Positions 47,903 to 57,599 of a stretch of 64,000 bases of DNA are shown here, piece by piece. The DNA lies in contig NC_049989.1 of the NCBI RefSeq assembly GCF_000003815.2, forward strand, positions 15,501,219 to 15,565,218. Direction: 5' to 3'. Position 1 is the first letter of the stretch; each line of letters begins with the position of its first letter. Made by a program: the position numbers and the translations under genes. The notes under the pieces were generated by a model. That model worked only from the letters and a program-made list of their open reading frames with translations. It had not been told where the DNA came from and made no database searches. The stretch comes from Branchiostoma floridae. Its lineage: Eukaryota > Chordata > Leptocardii > Amphioxiformes > Branchiostomatidae.

Positions 47903-47916
47903 CCGCCCTCTAGCGG
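47903..47916 (-). promoter_or_regulatory. CTCF-type motif
   Basis: The minus strand reads CCGCTAGAGGGCGG, fitting 12 of 13 core positions of CCASYAGRKGGCR. It faces the forward site at 22715. Occupancy unknown. Confidence 0.6.
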
Positions 47917-49639
47917 TCATCGCTGCAATAGTACAAGAATCACTGCGTTCTACATGATCAATTCAGTGTTAGCACAAATTCACATGTAAACTTTAGCTTG
48001 ACCCAACCGTACCACACCAAACGAAAACTACAATGAATTTGTCTGACTACTGTTTCATGATTGATGTTTCATAATGGAAAACATATTGTTTTCGCAGCTG
48101 TCTTCTTCGTCTTTCTTCTTCTTCTGACATGAACCAATCAGAGAATATAACTGTCTGTGGCATCAGCATATTAGCTGTTTCTGAAAATATGAAGGAAATA
48201 TTATCTGTTACAGCAAATATGAAGAATTACAGGTTTGTGTTAGCAAAACCTGTATTGGTGATTACATGTTAAACTTTGTGATAGTAAAAGCTGCATTGGT
48301 TTACGATAAAAGGCATGTTACTTGAGGGAAACATCCTGCATTTTCTCGAAAATGTTGCCTTTCTAGATCACCTAGCCTTCATGGGGGAGGGGGGTTGATT
48401 GTTGTTCTACCATATAGTTCAGCACAGCGAGTCCTTTGTGTTGTACATTGATTGTGATTATTGATAGCGGATCTACTTTTGCGGCGGCAGGATATCCTGG
48501 CGCGTGACACCACTCAGGATGAGGGAACCGCCCCTCACACGTATTACTGCACACGTGGTGGGTAGATCACGTAAACAGTAGAACTACTACATCTAAGGCC
48601 ACGGCAACTAAATTTTCGATTCATAATATAATACACAGAGGTTCAAATCCGTTGATATGACAACGGTCTTGTGCCCTTGAGAAAGGCACTTTACACGACT
48701 TTCCTCACTTCAGTCCGGTTAAAATGGGTACCTATCTTCGGCTAGGGTCGTCCCCTGGATTGATTGATTGATCTTATAGGATAGGACGTTCAATGGAGAT
48801 CTCGTCGTGTTTGAGGACAGAATTAATGAGCGCGCTGATGTCATCCATAAAATTAACTTGCCGTGACCTAAAGTCGGTATATAGTGGGGCGGGTGAACCG
48901 AAAGGGGAAAGACCAAAAGTTAAGATATCTCATAAATCAAATTCCATAAATCAAAGCACAAATTGTTTCTTGAGATTTAAAAATTTAATTTGATGACAAC
49001 ACTGTGATTTCCAAGAACCTGATCATCTGGGCTGCATACATCATGTGTCTCACGTCATTGTAAGATCTGGAGAAAATTGGCTCAAATTCGCAAAGTTGGT
49101 CAGTTGAGTCTTTATCAATCGTTCAATGCTTTATTCAAGAAATCTACAATTTCTCATGCACAATTTATCCCCTCCGGCCTTGGCAATGCAAGCTGATATC
49201 TTAGCTTCATAATTCGCACAACATATCAAATTTTGCTTTTGCGTAATGTTTATTTTGACTGCTTGGCCCACATTTTAGGCAGCATCCAATTTTGTTTACA
49301 GTACACAAGTGTTGTCTTGGTCTGGAGAAGTCTATAGATCCCGTACTGATAATACATACCATTTTGTTTTGTTTTGATTTGTGTATATCATCTTCAGAAT
49401 ACCAATCATTTTATGCATACCAACTTTACAGTTAACGCATGAGAACTTCGTACAACAGCCACAACATTGGGTCGCAAATTTGTGATTTTACCCCCCCCCC
49501 CCCCCATACACAAACACACAATTCCACTAAGGTGGCGTCTTCGCTGTAAATAATCTAGCGATTTGACAAAGTGCTGAACGAATTTCATAGATAGACAAAA
49601 ATCATTTTACGCTTTGCGTGTTTTGTTGACTTGACAGTA
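47917..49639. other. Non-coding stretch with SINE and family A pieces
   Basis: A family A element spans about 48595-48870 (AAGGCCACGGCAACTAAATT to GATGTCATCCATAAAATTAA and CTTGCCGTGACCTAA) and contains a tRNA-Trp-type SINE tail at 48640-48765 (CTTGTGCCCTTGAGAAAGGC). A run of C lies at about 49491-49505. No exon was recognised. Confidence 0.5.
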
Positions 49640-49935
49640 AGCCGGGTTCACATGTGCGTATAAATTTCAGTCCGTATGAGGTCCGTATGTAATTCTTAGC
49701 CTCTACCAGGCTCCACAGTTGGCTGGAAAATAGCAGAAATTGGACAAATATAGAAACATAACATGCCAGAGGAGTTAGTTGTCCGAGGAGTATGGTTTGC
49801 GACCAGGTTCCTCCTCTGGCGTGTTATCTGGCTATATTTGTCCAATTTCTACTATTTCTACAGTGACCTGTGGAGCCTGGTCGAGGCTAAGACTTTTATA
49901 CGGACCTCATACGGACTTGAATAAATACAAACACT
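49640..49935. repeat. Fold-back element of about 290 bp
   Basis: GTCCGTATGAGGTCCGTATG, CTTAGCCTC.ACCAGGCTCCACAG on the left and the inverse CTGTGGAGCCTGGTCGAGGC, ACGGACCTCATACGGACTTG on the right. A second inverted pair (GCCAGAGGAG / CTCCTCTGGC) lies inside. Confidence 0.8.
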
Positions 49936-51385
49936 CGTTTTTACATTTGATATTCAAATTACGAAGTCATGGGTTACGCATATCCAGTTGAGGTCGCAGT
50001 GCAATCGCCGCCTCCATCGAATAAAGCCCAATGTTTCCCTCCAACTCCACCTATTCGGTCACTCAGAGGTACAGTTGGCAAATCCGCGAGTTATCGATTC
50101 AAAATCCTGGTCTTTCCGGATATCTTTCTGAACGTCTATTTGTTTGCCAAATTTATCACTATTGTCATCACGGACCAACATCACGACATATCTACCATGT
50201 AACCAGAAGTCTTATTGTAATATACGAAGACATTTTTGCCATTTTTTAGTTCACAAGTTGATAAACACAGTAGATATTGTCATCACACCCAGTTTGACCT
50301 CAGCGCATTGTTACAATAACGACTATTTGGTATCGATCTATTAGCCCGATCCGCAGTCCTATATTGAAAGAGGGGATTTTCTTCCGTTGGCTACAACACA
50401 CGACACAGGAAAACGCTAACCCGACTAACACAACAAAATCGATACATTCTTACCACACTTTTCATCCGATTTACTTCGTCAAAAGCTTTCTGCAGATTAC
50501 CTATGACGAAAACAACAAGCCGACGTTTGAAATTGTTGCTACAGTAACGATTAACTTAATTTCAACAATTTGCTATTTGAATTTTTTTTCAATTCAGCCC
50601 TATTTTGGACAGATTTTAGAAGGAATCGTCACATAAACATGTACTGATTTTGATATTTTTGGTCACTTTTTGTGACAATAACAGCTTTGAATAGACCTGT
50701 ATAGAGGGTTGCGATGTTATAGTACATGTTATGGATTTTTGAAGCGTGTCCCGGAAGTTGTCGATGTTGGGCGTCCCCCTATCCGGGTAGAACTGTGCAC
50801 ATATCCTGATCATCACACCACGTAGTAAGGGTGCCACGCTGCCGATAGACTCACAACATAACACAGTTAGGGCACCAGCTACTCACACAGTATAGTTTTC
50901 GTCTGCCACACGACAACTATGGTAAGATATATCACATTTTTACTCTATACAGAAACATACACGTATGATGTAGATTTATCTTTTGTATACGGTAAAAAAT
51001 CATATATACTTTTGTGAATATTAATTCTGTTGGTAAGTATAACGCCGTTATTGCTTGATTTTCAAGCGCTATCAAATTGAAAAAAAAACAACATTTTTTT
51101 GTGTCTGTATAAAATACCATGTATCTCCTTGCAAGAATCCTCATATAACCGTCTACTTACATGTATATGTACTGAGATAATTTCGGCATAAGCAATATCA
51201 CAGGCACAAGATTTAACGTTAATACCCAACCTTAATCCACAAGCCTCATAACATCAAATAGAGATACATCCTAAACAAAGATGGGGACAAAACATTTTTC
51301 CAATATTACAAGAATAAATATTTGTATCACTATTCACGTGCACGTGTGTTATTTCATTACTAAGTATTTCTTTTTTTTCTTCCAG
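49936..51385. other. Upstream intron/5' region of the PNT gene, first exon not identified
   Basis: The PNT gene needs at least one exon before 51386, ending in phase 0. A proline-rich frame from the ATG at 49969 was considered but its best donor is in the wrong phase. The minus frame 50616-50864 is unassigned. A strong acceptor (TTTCTTTTTTTTCTTCCAG) ends the stretch. Confidence 0.5.
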
Positions 51386-51488
51386 ATTGCGATTGACCAA
51401 AACAGTTGCGAACGCTGCTTCTTGGACAAAGATGGGAAAATTCCAGCGGACAGTGGCCCCCATGCTATAGATTGCTGGCTTCCGAGAG
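51386..51488 (+). CDS. PNT-domain protein, internal exon (linker before the PNT domain)
   Basis: The exon starts in phase 0 after CTTCCAG and encodes IAIDQNSCERCFLDK, DGKIPADSGPHAIDCWLPR plus one base. The donor is G then GTAACA. The end, WLPR followed by D of the next exon, matches the short linker that precedes the first PNT helix in ETS factors (an LP/IP then DP.xW). Three cysteines (SCERC, IDCW) are not part of any pattern I recognise. Length 103 nt gives a phase-1 junction that fits the next exon (AT at its start) exactly, which is the main support for joining them. It has no start codon in frame, so an upstream exon is required. Function by itself: none known. Confidence 0.7.
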
Positions 51489-52174
51489 GTAACAGTTATT
51501 ACGAAAATCCTATTTTTGTCGACCTAACGTTTCTAACCTTTTAGGTCTTTTTATACGCCTTCACATGAGGACCAAGCTAGCTTAAACAGAAAAAACAACA
51601 ATATACAATTTCAATCGCATAAATTATCTTTATACAAAAAAAAGTAACCGTTGAATTCCTAAAAATATTTCCATAGTGCACAGTTCTATATCACATCACA
51701 TTGGGTAGACATTACGGTATATATATATAGCTCTTGAAGTTAAAGAAATGACCCAAACCAAAGGAAACGGACTCTACTAATGTTTTGTACCATGTATATG
51801 TAGTGATATATGTTGATAGATTTATTAGGACTCGATATAATCTGTATCTCTGTACCGTCACTTCCTTCATGACCTCAATGAAAAGTGGCCGACTAGAGCT
51901 TCTCATGAATAGATAAAGGTTCAAACAAACAAACGTAAAAACACAAGATCATACAGATTTATGAAGGGCACCATATTTTTTGCAGCTCTCCTACAATTGA
52001 TTCTGGGCCCTATACGTGTAGTCCAAAAACAACATTGAGACTGTCCCGATCAATGTGTATTGAGACAGTCCCGATCAATGTGTTATTGCCGTGTCAGAAC
52101 CACATGTCCGTACATGCTCACCCGGGTTGAAACATTGTTTTATAAATAAGGCCACAGCGAGTAACATCGACTAT

Positions 52175-52391
52175 CATAATTCCACCAGGTGTCATAATAC
52201 CGCCATCTAAAAAAAAAACGGTAGTGTAGAGGTCTTACCAATATTGTCTTGAACACCGAATGTTAGAATGTTAAATATCTTAGATTTAATACAATTCAGA
52301 TATTTAGGTGTTGAAGACAATCTTGAGAAGGCCTCTATAACAACGTTTTTATAACAACGGTGGCGGTATAATGGCACCTGGTGGAATTATG
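52175..52391. mobile_element. Hairpin MITE nested in a family A element
   Basis: CATAATTCCACCAGGTGTCA, TAATACCGCCA on the left and the inverse TGGCGGTATAATGGCACC, TGGTGGAATTATG on the right. The interior carries a second inverted pair (GAGGTCTTACCAATATTGTC / GACAATCTTGAGAAGGCCTC). Confidence 0.8.
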
Positions 52392-53097
52392 AGAATGTAT
52401 GATAGATTTTATGGATAAAATTCCTGCACAGACTGCAAAAATAATGAGAAAAGTAAATAAGAAAGGTAAAAAAAATCAAGATGGGTCATTTTCAAATTAG
52501 ACACCATTGTTGCAACAAGAATTGAGGCGACAAAACATGGTATAGCAACCAATAAGGCATTCATTCCTGCATCTAAGAAGTGCTCTAGTGTAGTAAAGGT
52601 GACACTAGTGTGGTATACTAATATCATTTAGCAAGTTAACAACTACAATCATTGTTTCCATTTAGGTGTCACTTTTACAACTATCCATCAAGTTTCACTT
52701 CTGCAACTACAGTCATGGCTACCTCCCTAGACTCACTTCTAAAAGTACAATCATTAGAATAAAACACAGCCTTTTTACCGAATTTGATATTTTCTCATCA
52801 TGTCGACCATCCCCGGAGAATTTTTGTTTTCTGAGATCAGGGGAAAAATTGATGATAGCTTCCAAAACATTTACTTGCTATTGCTGACATGATAAATAAA
52901 AATAATTTTATAGATCTAGAACACACTCAAACTGCAAAAATTGATATGCATATTCCATCTTTGTGTAAGATTACACTTCTGTCAAATACCACCATCGCAT
53001 TGTTGTTTACAGCTCGGTCACATACGTCATAGGTCGTATACTATTTTGATGCCGTAGATTGCATTTTCGAGGCAGACCCTGACACAACTAACCACCA

Positions 53098-53345
53098 ACA
53101 AAGATCTTAAACGTCGATGAAGATAAGACATCCAGGTAATAAGATATGCCAATATGCCAAAAAGCAATTATGATTTTGGAAACGGTCAGACATGTTAGAT
53201 GGTATCCACCATCTTTCGTCAGTGACACTGAAGAGATTTGGAAGACCTGATCTAAAACATTTTGTTGTAGTAGGAAACCTAAATTTGCATAAAATCTATT
53301 TGATGTACATATGAGGTCGCCGAACTCTAGCTTTGACTCTTTTAT
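53098..53345 (-). mobile_element. LINE-type 3' fragment next to the PNT exon
   Basis: On the minus strand: AGTGTCACTGACGAAAGATG, GTGGATACCATCTAACATGT and CCGTTTCCAAAATCATA, with TTATTACCTGGATGTCTTAT at its end. The same consensus occurs at 13745, 35575 and 61360-61715. It reaches within a few bases of the acceptor at 53348-53349. Confidence 0.6.
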
Positions 53346-53349
53346 GTAG

Positions 53350-53533
53350 ATCCGTTCACATGGAGCCCGTGGCACGTCAAGTGGTGGGTGTACGCCATGT
53401 CCAGGGTGTACTCGCTGTCCGTGGTGCTGCCTATGTTTGAGATGAACGGGCGCGGCTTGTGTCTACTGTCCCTCCCCGGGTTCATGTACAGGGAACAGAC
53501 CGGCAAGGGCTATCTACTCTACTACGACCTCAG
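53350..53533 (+). CDS. PNT-domain protein, exon with most of the SAM/Pointed domain
   Basis: The exon encodes DPFTWSPWHVKWWVYAMSR, VYSLSVVLPMFEMNG, RGLCLLSLPGFMYREQ and TGKGYLLYYDLR. This is a SAM/PNT fold of the ETS-factor type: the DP..W...HV..WV.....[FY]SL helix pair and the F.MNG..LC.L....F core are shared with ETS1, GABPA and TEL/ETV6, while EMNG is closest to TEL/ETV6. In that family the domain mediates protein binding, kinase docking or polymerisation in the nucleus. The acceptor is TTTTATGTAG, the donor GTAAGA. GC content and codon use stand out against the AT-rich introns, which supports real coding. Phases fit both neighbours (G|AT = D; AG|G = R). Paralogue assignment is not possible from one exon. 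Confidence 0.88.
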
Positions 53534-53584
53534 GTAAGATTGCAGGCCAAGCTTGCGCGTCGTCAGAAATACCGACTAAAAGTT

Positions 53585-53998
53585 TGTGTCTTAAATACCG
53601 GTTTGTATTCAACTGATGTACTGTAACCTGTGTATGATTGTATCTAAAATATAACGTGTCTGAAACATTGAAAATATATCTGAAATACTATGTGTCTTCA
53701 ATACCACCTGTGAGTCTGAAATCCGAAGTACTAAGTCTCTAACGAAATTCTAAACCTCACACCATCTAAAATATACTGTGTCTCAAATACCGGTTTATAA
53801 ACGACAGAAATACTTGTGTCGAAAATACCAACTGTTTGTCTAAAATACTGTGTGTCCGAAATACTATGTGTCTTAATTACCAACTGTGTGTATGAAGTAC
53901 TATGTGTCTCAATTTCAAATTTCAACTGTGTGTCTTTAATACTGGTTCAGAAACACTATATGTCTTAACTCACCAACTGCGTGTCTGAAACACTGACA
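53585..53998 (+). repeat. Intronic minisatellite, about 20-bp degenerate unit
   Basis: Variants of TGTGTCTGAAATACTATGTG and TCTTAAATACCAACTGTGTG run through the last PNT intron, with at least 15 repeats of the word TGTGTCT/TGTGTCC. Confidence 0.85.
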
Positions 53999-54063
53999 AC
54001 AATTAGGTGCAGGAAGCATCAACTACATTTGAGGACACTAAATTTCCATTCCTTTCCTTCCAG

Positions 54064-54106
54064 GTATCGTCTGTGGAAGAAGTTTCACAAGGAAGACGAG
54101 TGCTGA
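54064..54106 (+). CDS. PNT-domain protein, terminal exon with stop
   Basis: After the acceptor TTTCCTTCCAG the first base completes an arginine codon, then YRLWKKFHKEDEC and TGA (54104-54106). The segment finishes the last PNT helix with a basic end and stops 14 residues into the exon. No ETS domain (no LW.F....L-type helix or basic recognition helix) is seen between here and the next promoter at 56171, and a poly(A) signal lies at 54611. So the transcript seems to encode a protein that ends with its PNT domain, as Edl/Mae does in insects. Another frame over the same exon stays open to 54291 but would need a donor in a different phase. An alternative splice form running on to an ETS exon outside the visible exons cannot be excluded. 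Confidence 0.72.
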
Positions 54107-54610
54107 GTTTTCCTGATAACCAATCGACAAAATTCATCATCAGATACTACATAGTAACATCTAGCCACATGACAGTTTTCCTAGTGGAAATGGGATCATT
54201 TGAAGCAGAGCTATCATTACTTCTTGAGACTACACCAGATGTGAAGTTGGTAAATGTTTTCATAGCATGCCATGTGAGAGACCAACAATAACATGACGTA
54301 CATTTACTCCACTTAGCGATTCTTCCAGGAACTGCATACTACATGTCCATAAGTCAATTGCAAATGTCAGTACAAGTATTAAAGTGAGGTGTAAATGTGC
54401 AAAACGATTCAATGCAAATGCTGATTATCCTCCTAAGTGCAATGATGGAAAGCTGCTAAAATTAATAATGCGATCTCAAACTACAAACGAAAACCTCAGC
54501 GCAAAAATTCAGTAACGTTACCGAGTAGGTTGATTCTTGAGGAACAGATTTATTATTTTCCCCTCATAATTTATTGAGAGAAATTATATATGTGTTGGTG
54601 AAACGCTGCT

Positions 54611-54616
54611 AATAAA
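54611..54616 (+). other. Poly(A) signal of the PNT gene
   Basis: AATAAA, 505 bases after the stop codon, with T/GT-rich sequence (GTTTCTTAGTTTTGTTTCGT) about 35 bases downstream as expected for a cleavage site. Confidence 0.55.
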
Positions 54617-54636
54617 GCCATAACGTACCTCCAAGA

Positions 54637-55685
54637 ATCTGCGATAGTTTCTTAGTTTTGTTTCGTGTTATTTCCTCACAAAATACAACTATGATAAGTT
54701 GAAACAAGGACGTTATACGTCCTTGGTTGAAAGAATGTGGAGGGGGGCAATGAGGTCATTGCAAGGTCAATCCAGTCGGGAATCAACACTTCCAAAAAGC
54801 CTTTGATCCTTTGCTTGCCTCTGTATCCTTCTTCAATCGATCCATATCCACATCTTTTTCTGCCCAAACATCCCACTCCAGGGGGGTTGAAACGTCGATT
54901 GAACCGGCTCCTCTGACTACAGATGATTATTCAAGCGGCGAGATTACACGTCAGGAACTCCGGGGGCGTTACTAAGTGACCCGCTCCAATCCCACTTGTT
55001 GTAACTCATACGTGTATACTCACAGTTATAGGGATTTTACCACGGACTAAGAAGACCGTACCTATAGCAGTCCCTAGGCCACGATATTGTCGACCTTTCT
55101 AAACCCGATCCGGCCATTGCTAACGTAAGACAAAGAACCATGTCCTTGGAGAGTGCAAAATGAAGAAACGTCGTTTGGCTCTTGAAATCCGGCGAGTGGG
55201 CCATTGAAAATCGATAGCTCGCGGATATAACCGCTCGATGGCTCTTCTACTGAAGGACTTGAAGAGGTTTAGAGATTACTATATTGGATTGAGTGACCGT
55301 TATGACGTCAGCATTAAACGTCATTTCCGGTGTAGCATGCGTCAGGATTTTAGTGGTTATCGTCATGGCTTGATGAAAATTTCGTATACAATATAATACG
55401 TTATATAAAGTTTGTAAATGGCGATGTTTCCGATACCTTTTGCTGGTTTCTTTGTAAGAAATCATAGCTACGTTATGTGTTTTAAACTTTTGGTTTGTTG
55501 TTACCACTGGCTAGATCTTGGCCCAAGAAAGGAAGTGCACTTTTCACTTGAAACGACGGAGGGAGTTGTTGAATCGACGACTTTACTGGCCACAAAAACT
55601 CGATGAATTTTGACTTCACAAGTTTTAAAAGGCTCCATTTACGGCGAGAGCTTACACGAAAATGTCACGAACAGTCCCATATCAA
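54637..55685. other. Intergenic stretch, no feature supported
   Basis: GTTATACGTCCTTGGTTGAA-type unique sequence and short open frames only. Confidence 0.4.
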
Positions 55686-56060
55686 AATATACATTTGTGG
55701 TCGTGCGGCGCAATAGGAAAGCTCTTTGGCGCAAACTCCGGGGGTCCTGGGTTCAAAACCACTGATATGGCCCTATATTGTGCCCTTGGCACTTAACATG
55801 ACTATCCTCACTTCACTCGGGTATAAATTAGTACCTAGCTTTGGTTAGGGACGTCCCTCCGATAGGACATTAAATGGATGTTCCGTGTATGGGAGAGCCC
55901 CACCTAACGCACGTTAAAGAACCAGCCAGACTTATTGAAAAGAGTAGGGGTCCTTCCCGGTGTGAGTTGATCAAACCTTACAGTCCGGTCTCCTGGTTGA
56001 AGGTGATAGTCACCTGTTATGTCAACCCTTTCACAAATGTGGTAGAACTGAATTAAAATC
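55686..56060 (+). mobile_element. Full-length tRNA-derived SINE
   Basis: The head GTGCGGCGCAATAGGAAAG, B-box-like GGGTTCAAAACCAC, body TTGTGCCCTTGGCAC, TCACTTCACTCGGGTATAAA and ACGTCCCTCCGATAGGACAT, and a long tail (GAAAAGAGTAGGGGTCCTTC, TGATCAAACCTTACAG, CCCTTTCACAAATGTGGTAG). It shows that the tail belongs to the Trp-type SINE; the same tail is at 58970-59175. Confidence 0.8.
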
Positions 56061-56170
56061 AATCAATACAATTGGCAACATAAAATGTATGGAAACAGCA
56101 TATCAGAAAACATAGGTGCGCCTCCAGAAGTTGAAATAGGAATTGATTGTTTTAGGAGAGTGGAAAATTC

Positions 56171-56178
56171 TATATAAA
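56171..56178 (+). promoter_or_regulatory. TATA box of the third gene
   Basis: TATATAAA, placing transcription start near 56200-56205. It lies about 335 bases before the signal-peptide ATG on the same strand. Confidence 0.45.
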
Positions 56179-56311
56179 GGAATACTTTTTTTGCATTATC
56201 TGGCATAAAAATTATCTGTCAAGTTGAATGTAAACCATGTCAACCTTCAGTGGTGCACTCAGTTTTGGATCCGCCAGGAGCCGCTGTCACCCATACAGCA
56301 GCTCACACCAG

Positions 56312-56326
56312 TCGCGAGGTGGCGCT
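56312..56326 (+). promoter_or_regulatory. CTCF-like motif in the promoter/5' UTR
   Basis: TCGCGAGGTGGCGCT matches 10 of the 13 core positions and all of the AGGTGGCG centre. Weaker than 22715 and 47903. Confidence 0.4.
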
Positions 56327-56509
56327 GTTGCCCCGGTATATCTTCCAGGGGCCAGTCACTAGAAGGAGAGAAGCCGCCGCGCTGCCGTCTTCGCGGCACG
56401 TCTCCTCACGGAACCGTTGGGACGACAATCAGTTGGACCAGTTGACTCCACAACTGGCGGGCTGGGAATTTTTCTCACTGGAAAGAGAAGGAAGGAAACA
56501 AAGGCCAGT

Positions 56510-56573
56510 ATGCTGTGGAAGAGGATATTGACAACTGTTATTTTGCTGCACGCATCGTCTGCTAACTTTAGAG
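56510..56573 (+). CDS. First coding exon: signal peptide of a secreted or membrane protein
   Basis: ATG opens a frame MLWKRILTTVILLHASSANFR plus one base, ending in a GTGGGT donor. It has the three parts of a signal peptide: a short basic start (KR), a hydrophobic core (ILTTVILLH) and a small-residue cleavage region (ASSA, likely cut before NF). The ATG has A at -3. A TATA box lies about 335 bases upstream on the same strand and the region is locally GC-rich, as expected for a promoter. The mature protein is unknown because the next exon (starting in phase 1) was not found: the acceptor-like site near 61055 falls in repeat sequence and was not used. An upstream open frame (56250-56531) overlaps this ATG in another frame and would lower translation if transcribed. 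A chance signal-peptide-like frame is possible. Confidence 0.55.
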
Positions 56574-57297
56574 GTGGGTGAAATTTAACAATTTTCTTTC
56601 TTCTTTATCACTGCTCCTCGGCAAAAATATAGAGAGTGGGCCTCTGGACCTTTAAAAGCATTCAAAGATCGATGACAATTTCATTTGTGAAAATCACATT
56701 AGGTAAAGATATGTCCCTCCGCGTCTTTGGTATTTGTGATGGTTTTAAGATGGAGTTGAGAAACGTTACGATGTGGGAGCGGTAAGGAAGATAAGAAGAA
56801 TACTGAGAAAAGTGCCGTGAGCAGTGGACCGTCTTGGCGTGGGTTCCAAGACAAGTGTAGGCGAATGTACTCCAGTGATTGCTGTAATCAGCTAGCCGCA
56901 TATACATTTCTAAAGACGAACTTCGCGTCGAAAATGCCCCAGGAAACGCACAGGAAAGAAACGAACAACCAACACATTTTGTGAAGTGCTTTGCCGACAT
57001 CATCTTTATTGGCTTTAAAACCCCCGGGGCAAAGTAGGCTATTCATTCCACCCATACAATCTCCATAACTAATACGAAGAAACCCCCGAGGTCCGAAGAT
57101 AAACGACATTTCTCCCTCGTGGTATTTCTCACTGTAATTACGTTATCATGTTTTTTTTTACATAAATGTGCAGTCTAAAAGGACTGCTAACTGATTAGAA
57201 TGCATGTCCGTTAAAAAAAGAACGTTTAAAAAAACGGAAAAAATGCCCTGGAGGAGAAAAAGTGTTACGTTTTACCACTCAGTGGTCTAATAGCTAA
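56574..57297. other. First intron of gene 3, no feature supported
   Basis: A minus-strand frame at 56662-57003 is open but has no recognisable motif. Confidence 0.4.
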
Positions 57298-57534
57298 AGG
57301 TGGTATCTCACTGCACTTGGGACACCGGTGCGGCACTGTGGGGGTCGAAAGATTACACAACAAAATTCAGAGACAAAGAACGAATTTTCTTGCGTTTTGT
57401 GTGTCTTCTAAGTCATCCTTCTACGTATTACCCACTATTTGAATTATGAAGTCGGTGAAAATAACACGACATTGTCGCAGTGAACGAACCCCGCAGTGCC
57501 GCACCGGCGCCCCAAATGCAGTGAGATACCACCT
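57298..57534. mobile_element. MITE, AGGTGGTATCTCACTGCA family
   Basis: AGGTGGTATCTCACTGCACT and the inverse right end, flanked by TAA (57295-57297) and TTA (57535-57537). Confidence 0.85.
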
Positions 57535-57599
57535 TTATGGGATCAATATTATTGTGGATCCAGTCAGTTACATAGAACCGTTAACTAAGTCGAGTAGAA

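Larger units (their letters stand above)
51489..53349. other. PNT-gene intron, repeat-filled
   Basis: It holds a LINE-type 3' piece at 51735-51930 (ATGTTTTGTACCATGTATAT, TTTATTAGGACTCGATATAA; same as 57910-58080), a family A element from about 52149 to 52890 with a hairpin element nested at 52175, and a LINE-type fragment on the minus strand at 53098-53345. Confidence 0.6.

Noticed and set aside
49969-50068. Proline-rich frame as first exon of the PNT gene
   Set aside because: The ATG context is fair, but the best donor (GAG|GTACAG) leaves phase 1 while the exon at 51386 begins in phase 0.
53390-53533. A plain SAM domain unrelated to ETS factors
   Set aside because: The DP..W...HV..WV and F.MNG..LC.L motifs are specific to the Pointed subgroup.
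54007-54291. 94-codon frame over the last PNT exon
   Set aside because: It is in a different frame from the PNT exons and would need a donor in another phase; most of it lies in the 3' UTR.
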